DNA of 64,000 bases from Phaeobacter bryozoorum (GTDB taxonomy: Bacteria; Pseudomonadota; Alphaproteobacteria; Rhodobacterales; Rhodobacteraceae): assembly GCF_041893525.1 (NCBI RefSeq), contig NZ_CP169068.1; one strand, given 5' to 3'. The notes under the pieces were generated by a model, which was given only the letters and a program-made list of their open reading frames with translations, searched no databases and had not been told where the DNA came from. The translations under genes and the position numbers were made by a program. Positions 34,923-44,041 of this stretch are shown in pieces. The first letter of the stretch is position 1. The number at the start of each line of letters is the position of its first letter.

Positions 34923-36665
34923 TCAGACCGTGCGAGTTAACGACGGCATCGCTATCTTGCGAATTTCCGACAGTAGAACCGATTTCTTGACAGGTTTGGC
35001 AAGGTAACTGGCCGCACCCAGCTGCAAAAACAGCTCCTGCTCCTCAGGGGCTGCATTCGCTGTCAGCATGATCACCGGAGTGGCCCCGATCCGTCCACCA
35101 CGCCGCAGCATTTCGGTCAGTGTTTCGCGACCGTCCATGACCGGCATCTTCATGTCCAACAGCACAAGATCAACCGGGTTCTGCTCAAGCCAGGCAAGCG
35201 CCTCGACGCCATTTTCGGCATCTGTGATCTGGACGTTGCTGTTTTTGAGGAAGGCGCGAACGACCATTCTATTGGAGGCAGTATCATCCACCACGAGGAT
35301 CGACAGCCCCCCGAGATCGCTGATCTCGCTACCGGCTGCCGGCTGTTGAAGGGTCTCAACCTCCGCAGGGTCGAGGCTTTTTATCGGACAGACAAAGGTA
35401 AAGCAGCTGCCCCAGTCGGGGCTGGTCCGAACGGTGATATCGCCCCCCATGATGCGTGCCAGATGGCGGGCGATCGCCAGGCCCAGACCGGTGCCCGGCA
35501 CATTTGGTGCAGCCTTGTCGATGGCACGATAGAAATCCGTGAACAGCTTGGCGCTCTGTTCGGGTGTCATGCCACGTCCGGTATCCGACACCGCGACACG
35601 CAGCATCGCACGCCCCTCGAACTCTTCGATATCGGCGACGACCTCGACATGGCCGACCTCGGTGTATTTCACGGCATTCGAAACAAGGTTTCCGATCACC
35701 TGACGCAGGCGCAGCGCATCACATTCGGCATAGTCGGGAATACCCGGCTCCAATCTGATATGAAGCCTGAGCCCCTTCTCATCCGCCCGTGCGCGATACA
35801 TTTCAACGGCACTGGAGATTTCTTCGCTCGGGACCACTGTCGCGAGGTTCAGATCGAACTGACCGGACTCGATCTTGGCGTGATCCAATACGTCATCAAG
35901 AATGCCGGTCAGCGCCTGAGACGATTTGCGCAGAAGCTGCGTCTGCTCCCTCAGCGTTTCAGAGCCGGAGTTTTCCTCCTCGATCAGCTCGGACATGCCG
36001 CAGATCGCATTCAAAGGTGTGCGGATCTCATGGCTCATCGCTGCGAGGAAACGGCTCTTCGCGCGGCTTGCAGCTTCTGCCGCACGCAGGGCCTCTTGCA
36101 GGCGGGCGGTCAGCCGGTGCTGCACCCACATGGCATGAAGCATGTAGGCGGCCCCCAGCAGGGCGACCACCGCTGCTATGACCATCTCTCCCGCACTGGC
36201 AAACCGGGACAGCGTCGCGCTGATCATATAACCGACCGTGCAGATGATCGGCACCGCCGTGATGATACCGAAATGAAGCCAGGCTGACCGCGCAACAACA
36301 CAGTGGTTGAGCGCGATGATCAGCAGCATTGCACCCATCAGTTTCGGAAAGGGTTCCGGGTGCAGAAACAACAGCAATGACAGCGAGTTAAAGACGCAGA
36401 CGCCGACGAATGCGGAGCCGGCAAACAGCAGCGTGTTGCGGACGGTCACCTCAGATATCAGCCTGCGATAGACCCGCAGCCCAACAACTTCGACAAGGAC
36501 ATAGGCGCCATAAACCACCGCGACGGCCTGAAACGACAGGAAGTAGAGCGACAACAGCGAGACCAGGCTGATGGAGGCAAACCGCGACGGAAGATCCGAG
36601 CGCACAAGCTGGTTTTGACTGGACACGGAGTTCACGAGGTCTGGCGATAAAGAAAACAAACGCAT
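34923..36665 (-). CDS. Membrane hybrid histidine kinase with receiver
   Basis: 580 residues. The N-terminal 180 residues carry about six TM helices and no extracellular sensor domain, followed by a short coiled coil (LTARLQEALRAAEAASRAKSR). HisKA with H-box AAMSHEIRTPLNAICGM, HATPase with VIGNLVSNAVKYT and GTGLGLAIARHLARIMGG, then a C-terminal receiver with phospho-Asp in VDLVLLDMKMPVMDG and the Lys in YLAKPVKKS. Signals probably reach it within the membrane. Output partner unknown; the proximity of luxI suggests quorum or density sensing but does not show it. Confidence 0.88.
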   Translation of the reverse strand: MRLFSLSPDLVNSVSSQNQLVRSDLPSRFASISLVSLLSLYFLSFQAVAVVYGAYVLVEVVGLRVYRRLISEVTVRNTLLFAGSAFVGVCVFNSLSLLLFLHPEPFPKLMGAMLLIIALNHCVVARSAWLHFGIITAVPIICTVGYMISATLSRFASAGEMVIAAVVALLGAAYMLHAMWVQHRLTARLQEALRAAEAASRAKSRFLAAMSHEIRTPLNAICGMSELIEEENSGSETLREQTQLLRKSSQALTGILDDVLDHAKIESGQFDLNLATVVPSEEISSAVEMYRARADEKGLRLHIRLEPGIPDYAECDALRLRQVIGNLVSNAVKYTEVGHVEVVADIEEFEGRAMLRVAVSDTGRGMTPEQSAKLFTDFYRAIDKAAPNVPGTGLGLAIARHLARIMGGDITVRTSPDWGSCFTFVCPIKSLDPAEVETLQQPAAGSEISDLGGLSILVVDDTASNRMVVRAFLKNSNVQITDAENGVEALAWLEQNPVDLVLLDMKMPVMDGRETLTEMLRRGGRIGATPVIMLTANAAPEEQELFLQLGAASYLAKPVKKSVLLSEIRKIAMPSLTRTV

Positions 36666-37009
36666 CCTCCTTCCCGTGTTTCTTTGGCGCTGTCCCTTCG
36701 GTTACGCCCAAGCGTGAAAACAAGCCTCACCTGACTGCATCACTGCTAACCAATTCGTCCCTACCGTTAAATTGCAGTCAAATAATGACGGATGACTTAA
36801 TACAGTCACGCTGGCCTCTTGACACAGTCAGGTCGATTACCCTGCGCGGTGGCGGTGGATCGGATAGGTCCTGTACCAAAAAGGCCAGCCCGCAGTGCAA
36901 GGGCCGGAAAGACCCACGTCATGACCGAAGGTCGCCTGAGAGCACCCCATCAGCTGATTGCGACTGCAAAGAGCGCAAATCAATCGATCATACCAGCGAT
37001 GTCAGGTAA
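36666..37009. other. Intergenic region before the integrated element
   Basis: 344 bp between the hybrid kinase start and the left repeat. No gene is supported; short open frames lack ribosome sites. No 5' half of a tRNA is present here. A TTGACA box occurs near 36818 but no downstream gene fits it. Confidence 0.5.
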
Positions 37010-37026
37010 ATGGTGCCCCCACACGG
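37010..37026. other. Left attachment-like repeat (att, 17 bp)
   Basis: ATGGTGCCCCCACACGG occurs here and again at 53227-53243 in the same orientation. On the minus strand it is the 3' end of a tRNA (acceptor strand plus CCA). Beyond 37026 the T-arm similarity breaks down, so only a core remains. The integrase gene starts 174 bp to the right, the usual distance for an attachment site. Confidence 0.7.
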
Positions 37027-37199
37027 CATTGAACAGTCGTTCCGCGTAGATCCCGGACATTCCGCCACAATATGTATATATTTTATTTTCAGTACCTTAC
37101 ATGATTTTCATAGTTCCCACTTGTTCCGCAACATTCCCGCATATACAAGATATAGAGATGGGGCTGGAAATGGGGCTGTAAAAAGGGCGTTCAGGACCA

Positions 37200-38384
37200 A
37201 TGAGGGAAACGAACAAACTCAGCGCGGCCAAGGTCAAGGCTGCCGAAGCCGGGAAGCATGGCGACGGCGGCAATCTCTGGCTTCACAAGCGTAGCCCTGA
37301 GCACGGCAAGTGGCTATTGCTTGTCACCGTGCATGGACGCCGCCGGGAAATGGGGCTGGGCACCTATCCTGAGGTATCGCTAAAAGAGGCCCGCGAGGAA
37401 GCCGGGAAATGGCGCGCTGTGGTCCGGCAAGGGCTGGACCCTATCAAGGAACGCCAGAGGGAGCGCAGGCAGGCAGAACGCAACATGCACCTTCTGCGGG
37501 ACATTGCTGCTGATGCCTTCGAGGCACGCAAGGCCGAATTGAAAGGCGACGGCAAGGCAGGCCGCTGGTTTTCCCCTTTGGAAATTCACGTCCTGCCCCG
37601 ACTGGGCGCTGTGCCCGTGGCCGATATTGACCAGATCGACATTCGGGACACGCTGGCCCCCATCTGGCATGACAAAGCCGAAACCGCCCGCAAGGCGATG
37701 AACCGGCTGGGCATCTGCCTGAAACACGCCGCTGCGCTTGGCTTAGATGCAGATCTGCAAGCGGTAGAAAAGGCCCGCGCACTGCTGGGAAAGCAGCGCC
37801 ACAGGTCGAAGCACATTCCAGCGCTGGCCTGGGCCGATGTGCCGACCTTCTACGCCAGCCTAGATGAAGGCACCGTAACCCACCTTGCCCTGCGCCTGCT
37901 TATTTTAACGGCAGTCCGATCCGCTCCGCTGCGCTTCATGCGCGTGGATCAGATCGACGGCGACGTTTGGACGATACCAGCGGAGACCGTGAAAGGCCGC
38001 AAGGATGCCACATCGGATTTCCGCGTGCCCCTCAGCTCGGAGGCGCTGGCGGTCATTGAGGCTGCAAGAGAGCATCAGCGCGACGGCTTCCTTTTCCCCA
38101 GCGTACGCAAAGGGGTCATCAGCGATGCGACGATGGCGCGGCTGATGGAACGCAGAGAAATGGAAGCCCGCCCGCACGGGTTCCGGTCCAGCTTCCGGGA
38201 TTGGGTGGCAGAGACCACAAACACGCCCTTTGAGGTTTCCGAAACCGCCCTGGGCCACATTGTTGGCGGCAGCGTTGAACGCGCCTACCGCCGCACGGAC
38301 CACCTGGAACAGCGCGGGATTCTCATGGCGCGCTGGGCGGATTTCGTGACCAAGAAGCAAGCAGAGATTGTGAGGATTGGCTGA
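37200..38384 (+). CDS. int: P4-type tyrosine integrase
   Basis: 394 residues. N-terminal DUF4102 arm-binding domain (LSAAKVKAAEAGKHGDGGNL, then LGTYPEVSLKEAREEA), a central core-binding domain, and a C-terminal catalytic domain with Arg in LTAVRSAPLRFM, the HGFRSSFRDW box, LGHIVGG and the nucleophile Tyr in ERAYRRTD. This family integrates at the 3' ends of tRNA genes, which agrees with the flanking tRNA-Thr-like repeat. Its stop overlaps the next start (TGATG). Confidence 0.93.
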   Translation: MRETNKLSAAKVKAAEAGKHGDGGNLWLHKRSPEHGKWLLLVTVHGRRREMGLGTYPEVSLKEAREEAGKWRAVVRQGLDPIKERQRERRQAERNMHLLRDIAADAFEARKAELKGDGKAGRWFSPLEIHVLPRLGAVPVADIDQIDIRDTLAPIWHDKAETARKAMNRLGICLKHAAALGLDADLQAVEKARALLGKQRHRSKHIPALAWADVPTFYASLDEGTVTHLALRLLILTAVRSAPLRFMRVDQIDGDVWTIPAETVKGRKDATSDFRVPLSSEALAVIEAAREHQRDGFLFPSVRKGVISDATMARLMERREMEARPHGFRSSFRDWVAETTNTPFEVSETALGHIVGGSVERAYRRTDHLEQRGILMARWADFVTKKQAEIVRIG

Positions 38385-39202
38385 TGTATTCCCCCGTTGG
38401 CTTCGTGCCTTTCTCGATGGTTCTGGACGCGGCGGCCGACGTTGCACGCCAGCATGTGGGTGAATCCTACTCCGGGCACCAGATCGAGTTGGGAAAGGCG
38501 ATACCATGGAAGGCTACGAAAGAACGCTTTGAGCGCAGAGAGGCTGAGGAGAGTCTTTTGACTGCCTGGCTCATCAGTAAAGCCATGACTGAAGTCGGAG
38601 CTTATGTTTGCAGCCCCTCAGGGACGATCCTCCGTAGCGCTCACTTGCTCCACTTCCACAACGATATGCTGGATTGGTACGAATGGCCATCTGACGTGAG
38701 CAGCCATGATGAGTTGAGCGGTCCATTCAATCGGGCCATTGGTGACGGTAGCAACCATCCGCTATGTCGGTTTAGGTTTATCAATGCGCTTACTGGCACA
38801 ATTTCCGTTGCAGAGCGGGAGGCTGAAATATTGGCGAATTTCTATCAGCAAGACGAATATGGCCTAACTCAAATAGCAGTAGCCAAGCAGTTCGAGCTTT
38901 GGGCTGTTTGCTTTCAGGCAGAAGACATGCAGCCCAACGCGATCGAAACCTTGCAGGCATTGCTCGAAAGGAACACCGAGCAAGAGTATTCTTCGTCGGT
39001 CGCAGGTAAGCCGCTCAGAGGGCGACGCCGAAAAGTAGACAAAGCGATGCTTGCCTATGACACTATCTACCCCCATGGGCATGGGGCGAAGACCTGGCCG
39101 GAGGTTGCTGGGGAGGTCTCAGAAATGACTGAAGAGACCATTCACCACGAAACCCTTATGAAGGCATTAAACAAGAGAAAACGCCTGTTGGCGCAGGATT
39201 AA
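38384..39202 (+). CDS. Hypothetical protein coupled to the integrase
   Basis: 272 residues, not recognised. It has no membrane segments or signal. The C-terminus (KPLRGRRRKVDKAMLAYDTIY, KALNKRKRLLAQD) is basic and may bind nucleic acid. Base composition is lower in G+C than the neighbouring chromosome. It starts inside the integrase stop codon, so it is cotranscribed and was probably carried in with the element. Confidence 0.7.
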   Translation: MYSPVGFVPFSMVLDAAADVARQHVGESYSGHQIELGKAIPWKATKERFERREAEESLLTAWLISKAMTEVGAYVCSPSGTILRSAHLLHFHNDMLDWYEWPSDVSSHDELSGPFNRAIGDGSNHPLCRFRFINALTGTISVAEREAEILANFYQQDEYGLTQIAVAKQFELWAVCFQAEDMQPNAIETLQALLERNTEQEYSSSVAGKPLRGRRRKVDKAMLAYDTIYPHGHGAKTWPEVAGEVSEMTEETIHHETLMKALNKRKRLLAQD

Positions 39203-39321
39203 AGGCTGTCTAAATTCAGAAAAAAAGCCGCTTCGGTTTCTAGCCTTTTTGACTTAGTGATGTTCCCCCTGTGCTCCCCCATCATTCCTGCATCGTCCAC
39301 CCGATGCAGGAGTAAGCCCAA

Positions 39322-39500
39322 ATGGCTGAGAAGCATTACCGCCGCCCCGAAGTTGAAGCACTCACCGGCCTAAGCCGCACGACGATTTACGCGATGATGA
39401 GCCGGGGGGAATTTCCCCGCCCCGTGCGTAGACACGCAAGGCCGTGGCGTGGCCGGAGAGCGCAATCACCGAATGGCTAAGCAGCCGCGAGGCCGCATAA
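39322..39500 (+). pseudogene. alpA: AlpA-family excisionase/regulator, frameshifted
   Basis: The first 41 codons encode a typical AlpA helix-turn-helix (YRRPEVEALTGLSRTTIYAMMSRGEFPRPVR). After HAR the frame runs into non-family sequence and stops at 39480. One base further on, another frame reads AVAWPESAITEWLSSREAA and stops at 39500, the normal AlpA C-terminus. A single missing base near 39441 explains this. AlpA-like proteins control excision of P4-type elements, so the break could lock the element in place. Sequencing error is the alternative. Confidence 0.78.
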
Positions 39501-39613
39501 GAATACCCGCCCCCGGAGGCATCGGGGCGCGGGCTGTAGTGGTCATCGTTGCAGATTGGCTATCACAGATTACGCCCTTTGCCGCCGAGTTTCAACGAAA
39601 CAAGAGGCAGAGC

Positions 39614-39931
39614 ATGGCAACGAATAGATGGGCAAAGGCCCCTTACGAAATCACGACATCGACCGGCAGCAAACACATCGTCCATATTGGCGGGCGTGTA
39701 CGCTGGGCAATCGAAGAACTGCGCAAGGCAGGCGGAGCTGGTCGCACGGGGCGTGAAGCCCTAGGCCCACGTTGGGCGGCCTACATGTTCGACGCGAAAG
39801 AGGGTCATGGCATCCCAATCCGCGACGAATGGGAAGCCCACGGCGGCGAACACCCTGGGCGTCACAAGCGCTGGTTTCTGGATTGCCAGATCCGACCAAT
39901 CCCCCCGCAAGAGGGAGGGCGTGCGACTTGA
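39614..39931 (+). CDS. Small winged-helix-like protein of the element
   Basis: 105 residues from the ATG at 39614 (AGAGGCAGAG just upstream). The middle (GGRVRWAIEELRKAGGAGRTGREALGPRW) looks like a winged-helix or HTH unit and the protein ends with WFLDCQIRPI. Proteins of this type are common next to AlpA and primase genes on rhodobacterial islands. Function unknown; likely DNA binding. The upstream in-frame extension is discarded because it overlaps the AlpA tail. Confidence 0.65.
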   Translation: MATNRWAKAPYEITTSTGSKHIVHIGGRVRWAIEELRKAGGAGRTGREALGPRWAAYMFDAKEGHGIPIRDEWEAHGGEHPGRHKRWFLDCQIRPIPPQEGGRAT

Positions 39932-40023
39932 ACCGGCTCCGTGTCCTCTACCTCCGCCGCCTTCACGGCCTTTCTGAAAGCAGCGCGCAGGCGATGGCCT
40001 CGCTTATCTGGGGAGGCCATTGA
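39928..40023 (+). CDS. Small basic ORF coupled to the primase gene
   Basis: 31 codons from a TTG that overlaps the previous stop; product rich in Leu and Arg (LRVLYLRRLHGLSESSAQ). The stop shares one base with the primase ATG (TGATG). The conserved-looking coupling on both sides is the only support; it may be a translational bridge rather than a functional protein. Confidence 0.4.
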   Translation: MNRLRVLYLRRLHGLSESSAQAMASLIWGGH

Positions 40024-40883
40024 TGGACGCAGAAACCCTAACCCGCAATCTCGGTGGGTACTGGCGCAACGGTCGTGGCCTAGCGCCCTGCCCCGTGTGC
40101 CAACCCGAACGCCGCCGCGACCAGAATGCACTATCGGTCACGACTGGCAGCGGCAAACTGCTGTTGCATTGCTTCAAATCCCACTGCTCTTTCGTGGAGA
40201 TTGCCGAGGCCGCAGGCGCTCCGCTCAGCCATGTGCAGATTGATTTTGATGCCCAACGGGAACACGAACGCAAGCAGGCAGAATATCGGGCGGCAAAGTT
40301 GACCAAGGCGCGCAGCCTTTGGGACCACGCAAAACCAATCGAAGGGACCAAGGCAGAGGCATATCTTCGCGAGCGCGGTATCATTATACCTCTGCCTGAG
40401 ACGCTGCGTTTCGTGCCCGACCTCTACCATGCTCCTAGCGCGTCATGGGCTTGCGCCATGGTTGCCGATGTGCAGCCCACTGGTGGCATCCACAGAACGT
40501 TTTTCACAAAGAAAGGGGAGCGGGTCACCAGATCCGCAAAGATGATGCTGGGGCCGTGCTGTGGTGGCGCTGTGCCGCTCTCTGCTGGTGCTGGCCCCCT
40601 CTACATCACAGAAGGCATAGAGACCGGCCTAAGCGTGGCACAAATGACGACTGGCTACGCGACTTCCGTTTGGGCTGCCCTGTCCACCAGCGGCATCAAG
40701 GGGCTGCGCCTACCGGATCGACCGGGAAAGCTGGTCATCGCGTCCGATGGCGATGATGCCGGCACAGAGGCCGCGCAGGTTCTCGCAAACCGCGCTGCAA
40801 GCCTTGGCTGGAATGTCGGCCTTATGACCGCGCCCGATGGCAAGGACTGGAACGACGCACTTCAGGAAGGCGGTTCGATATGA
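40023..40883 (+). CDS. TOPRIM/zinc-ribbon primase (P4-like)
   Basis: 286 residues. N-terminal zinc ribbon: CPVC at about 22-25 and HCFKSHC at about 50-56. C-terminal TOPRIM domain: YITEGIETGLSV (Glu) and VIASDGDDAGTEAA (Asp-x-Asp). The combination is that of primases carried by P4-type elements and plasmids. GGGGAGG precedes the ATG at 40023. It overlaps the following DUF3987-like remnant by 4 nt, the usual primase-helicase order. Confidence 0.83.
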   Translation: MDAETLTRNLGGYWRNGRGLAPCPVCQPERRRDQNALSVTTGSGKLLLHCFKSHCSFVEIAEAAGAPLSHVQIDFDAQREHERKQAEYRAAKLTKARSLWDHAKPIEGTKAEAYLRERGIIIPLPETLRFVPDLYHAPSASWACAMVADVQPTGGIHRTFFTKKGERVTRSAKMMLGPCCGGAVPLSAGAGPLYITEGIETGLSVAQMTTGYATSVWAALSTSGIKGLRLPDRPGKLVIASDGDDAGTEAAQVLANRAASLGWNVGLMTAPDGKDWNDALQEGGSI

Positions 40884-41622
40884 ACACAATCGTTCCCTTC
40901 GACGCAAAGGCAGACTGGCCCGAACCTGATATGGCCATCGGCCAACCTGTAAGGCCACCGGCACCCATCATGGGGGGCTATGAGTTTGCGCAGGTATTCG
41001 GCCCCTGGGCTGACTGGATGAGGCGCGGGCGATTGGTGCCATCAAGGCACTTAGGGGGCTTTCGTATGCAACTGATGAGCAAGGCAACCGCCGCCCGTTC
41101 TTTGTCCATTTCACGGATGAGGCCGCTATCGCACTTCAAGCGTTCCGTGAGCAGTGCAGGACATGGGAAGCCGATGCCTCTGGCCTGTTCAAAACCCACA
41201 TCAGCAAGATGCCGGGACTGGTGGTGCGCGTGGCGAACGTTCTGGCCCACCTTGACTGGGCAGCTAATCCAGATGGGGAACCCGTGACCAGCATCAATGC
41301 CGACCACGTTGGGCGCGCCTGCCACTTTGTCGGGGAGCATCTGCGCCCACACGCGCACCGGGCATATGGGGCGGCAAAGACGCCGCCAGAGGTGCGCGGC
41401 GCAAAGGTGATTGCAGAGATAATTCAGCGCGAAGGCCTGCGGCTTTTCAAGGTGCGTGACATTCAGCACCGAGAGCGAGGCGGATTGGCTACGGCTGGCG
41501 AAGTAAAGGCCGCCCTCAATGTGCTTATGGATGCCGACTGGCTGCGCGAAATCAAAGACGGGACCGGTGGTCGGCCATCGGTTTCCTACACGGTCAATCC
41601 ACGTTTGGAGGGTCAATCATGA
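40880..41622 (+). pseudogene. DUF3987-like replicative helicase/primase gene, internally deleted
   Basis: The first 48 codons read like the normal N-terminus (VPFDAKADWPEP ... FAQVFGPWADWM). The correct C-terminal half (ARAIGAIKALRGLSYATDE, FFVHFTDEAAIALQAFREQ, MPGLVVRVANVLAHLDWA) follows immediately but in another frame, with a TGA between them. The central ATPase region, normally several hundred residues, is missing, so the join near 41015 looks like an out-of-frame internal deletion. The helicase is therefore dead and the element probably cannot replicate by itself. Confidence 0.75.
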
Positions 41623-41876
41623 GCCGTTGGTTGGAGATAGCTGCAAGGGCTGGCGGAGACTTAACCTCTCTACCGGCAAACCGGCAAGAACCGGCAAAAA
41701 GGTCTGGGAAGGCTCAAGGTGAGGACTTTCTGCCGGTTTCTGCCGGTTTGCCGGTTACGAAACAAGAACAAGAGGCCCGACCCGTGATAGCCGCTCAAAG
41801 CAACGTCATCAGCCTTGATGAATGGCGGTCCCGGCCCTCATTCGATGAGCCTCAATCGGACGGGGGTGCAGCATGA
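41619..41876 (+). CDS. Small hypothetical protein with CCGGCAA repeats
   Basis: 85 residues, coupled to both neighbours by ATGA overlaps. The coding sequence contains repeated ACCGGCAA units (41672-41697, then CTGCCGGTTT variants to 41757), part of which recurs inverted at 51190-51222. The C-terminus SLDEWRSRPSF resembles the tail of small phage or island proteins. Function unknown. Confidence 0.55.
   Translation: MSRWLEIAARAGGDLTSLPANRQEPAKRSGKAQGEDFLPVSAGLPVTKQEQEARPVIAAQSNVISLDEWRSRPSFDEPQSDGGAA
41671..41703 (+). repeat. 33-bp inverted repeat, copy 1
   Basis: Perfect reverse complement of 51190-51222; made of three CCGGCAA units separated by AC or GA. This copy lies inside the small gene at 41619. 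Confidence 0.85.
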
Positions 41877-42820
41877 CTATAGGCGCGTCCAAATTGGACA
41901 CAGGCAAGCTGCGCAAGGTTCGGGAACTGATGGACCGAGGCGCAACCGATGGCGAACAGGCGGCGGCACGGGCCAAGGCCGAACGGCTGGCCTCAGATGC
42001 GGGAATGACATTGGCGCAAGCCCTGTCCACATTGGACACTGCGCCCAGTGGGCCGACTGTCCGGGATTTGTTCGCCGGTTTCGATGACTGGATGGAGAGC
42101 CGGGAACCGGGCTACAAGGCCCGCGCAGCCGCAGAGCGCGCCGAGAAAGAGCGAAAGCGGCTGACCCGATGCCAGGAACTGCTGCGCCAATATGGCAGCG
42201 AGGACGCCGTTTTCGCGCCCACCGCGATTGAGGAAGCCCTCCGGGTGGCCTTGGAGCCTCTGAGCGACCCTGCAAACAACCTGTGGGGCTATCAAGGGTA
42301 TTCCCGTGGCAAACTCACCCCGGATATGTGGGAGGCCGTGCGCGGCGCTGTGCGCGTCCCTGAGACCGTGCAAGAGGCATGGGCGGCATATCAGACGTGG
42401 GAGACCTTGCAGGATGACCGCTGCGCCTTCTGCCCCGACTTCACGCCTGAACAATGGGCTGAGGTCTGGCACGATGCCCTAGAACACCTTCTAGACAACC
42501 TGCGCACGCCCAGCACCGAAGGCATCAAAGCCCGACTTGCATGGATGAGAGAGGTGGCAAATCTGGGACATGCCCGCGACATGGAGCGAGATATCCAATT
42601 GATCGACGCCCTAGAGGGTGATTTCTCCGCGCTGATGGCATCCGTCCAAACTGGACATCGCAGCACCAGCGATAAGTCCGCACGTGTACGCACACTTCTA
42701 CAAAGCGAGCCAGACCTTTCGGACCGAGAGATTGCGCGGCGCGCCGAGGTCAGCCCGCAAACGGTTGGCAATTGGCGCAGGCGGTTGGCCGCCAAAGGAT
42801 GGGGAAGCTTAGAAGAGTAA
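41873..42820 (+). CDS. DUF2786-like protein with C-terminal HTH
   Basis: 315 residues. The N-terminal 45 residues (KLRKVRELMDRGATDGEQAAARAKAERLASDAG) match the DUF2786 pattern. The middle is acidic and Trp-rich. The C-terminus contains a helix-turn-helix (DREIARRAEVSPQTVGNWRRRL), so DNA binding is likely. It is the last gene of the coupled primase module. Its exact role is unknown. Confidence 0.68.
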   Translation: MTIGASKLDTGKLRKVRELMDRGATDGEQAAARAKAERLASDAGMTLAQALSTLDTAPSGPTVRDLFAGFDDWMESREPGYKARAAAERAEKERKRLTRCQELLRQYGSEDAVFAPTAIEEALRVALEPLSDPANNLWGYQGYSRGKLTPDMWEAVRGAVRVPETVQEAWAAYQTWETLQDDRCAFCPDFTPEQWAEVWHDALEHLLDNLRTPSTEGIKARLAWMREVANLGHARDMERDIQLIDALEGDFSALMASVQTGHRSTSDKSARVRTLLQSEPDLSDREIARRAEVSPQTVGNWRRRLAAKGWGSLEE

Positions 42821-42868
42821 CGAAACATGACCCCCATACATCGCCTGCGATAAGCACGCTTGAGGCGT

Positions 42869-43567
42869 TCACAGCGTAGGCCAAAGGGCGGAGATAAACT
42901 GGCATGCGCCGGCGATGTCCTTCGTTCTCTGGGTCATTGCCTTGGGTGCAGGAAAGGCTTCACCGTGTTGAACGTCTATAGACATACAAAGGCGGCTGGC
43001 GGGGGTGTAGTTGCCTGAAAGGTTTTGATCTACATGAAGGCGCAGCAGCGTTGCAACGTACAACCCCATATTCTTGCGCTTTTGCTTTGCTGCGTCTGTA
43101 GAGGCATCGTCTTGGGTCATTCTCAGCATTGATGCACCGATTTGCTCAACGCCCTTATCCTGCCCTCTGGCGATGAAGTCGGCGTAAACTGAGATGTGCA
43201 CTCCCTCAACGATTAGCTTCTCCTGCTTCTTCGGAGCTGGCTCAAAGTTGAAACCGGATAATTGGTTGCTCATGTCTTGTATTGCTCGAATAACCTCAAT
43301 GGACTTGGTTGCATCATCCTGGCGCAATGGTCCTTCAGCTGGGTCAACGGAACGTTGAAGCAGCATTTGCTCCGCGGCAACAAGCGGCGAAATTGAGCGC
43401 GACATGTCGGTTAAATACTCGACAGTTGCCCGTCGCGCATCGCTATATCTGATGATAGGAGCTTTCTGCGGGTACTTTGCGTTCTTGACGATGCTAACCT
43501 GTGTGGTCGGCTTCGACACCAAAAAGCGAGCCAACTCGTTTGCTGAAATCTTGGGAGGATTAGGCAT
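42869..43567 (-). CDS. Hypothetical protein, divergent from the 43566 gene
   Basis: 232 residues from the ATG at 43567 (AGGAAG upstream); longer readings add sequence that looks like the shadow of the opposite gene. N-terminus PKISANELARFLVSKPTTQ may be a small helical DNA-binding unit (ANELARFLV). No membrane segments. Not recognised. The last codons are close to the 3' end of the primase module, with which it converges. Confidence 0.6.
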   Translation of the reverse strand: MPNPPKISANELARFLVSKPTTQVSIVKNAKYPQKAPIIRYSDARRATVEYLTDMSRSISPLVAAEQMLLQRSVDPAEGPLRQDDATKSIEVIRAIQDMSNQLSGFNFEPAPKKQEKLIVEGVHISVYADFIARGQDKGVEQIGASMLRMTQDDASTDAAKQKRKNMGLYVATLLRLHVDQNLSGNYTPASRLCMSIDVQHGEAFPAPKAMTQRTKDIAGACQFISALWPTL

Positions 43568-43838
43568 GGATGACTTCCTGTCTACAAAGGTGCTGGGTGA
43601 AGGAAAATCTCTGCACATCGCAAGCCTTTCCAGAGAGGCTATAATAGAGTGCGAGGCAGAGCATCTGGGGTTCGACGGATTCTTTGTCTTTGAGACGTTC
43701 GACCTTCCGGATATCAAGGGAATCAATATTCTTGGTAAGGTTGCGTCATTTGATGCTGGCATTCAATTGGCAAACCTGCTGTCGGGAATGACCTCCGATC
43801 AGGACTGCCTTAAACAGAGGGTGCCAGCGGTGCCATAA
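43566..43838 (+). CDS. Hypothetical 90-residue acidic protein
   Basis: Starts at ATG 43566 with a strong GGGAGGA six bases upstream. Product: MDDFLSTKVLGEGKSLHIAS and regular alternation of acidic and hydrophobic residues, consistent with a small folded protein. Its start codon is the other half of the CATG that starts the opposite gene at 43567. Not recognised. Confidence 0.5.
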   Translation: MDDFLSTKVLGEGKSLHIASLSREAIIECEAEHLGFDGFFVFETFDLPDIKGINILGKVASFDAGIQLANLLSGMTSDQDCLKQRVPAVP

Positions 43839-44041
43839 ACGATATCACTTATGCAGCACCTCGACCTTCGGGTAACCTTAGGGTCGCGCGCACGCAGTGA
43901 CCGGAGTTTTATCTTCCTGCCGACGCGCCCTCGAACTTCTGCTGCCGAATGATCTGCTCTACGCGCGAACAGACTTCCGAAAAACCTTCCCGCCCTGGGT
44001 AATCATCCCATGCAGACCCTGCGCGCGCCAAGCGTAGCGAC

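Noticed and set aside
37010..37090. Possible complete tRNA at the left boundary
   Set aside because: Only the last 17 bases match a tRNA end; the T-loop and everything before it do not pair into a cloverleaf.
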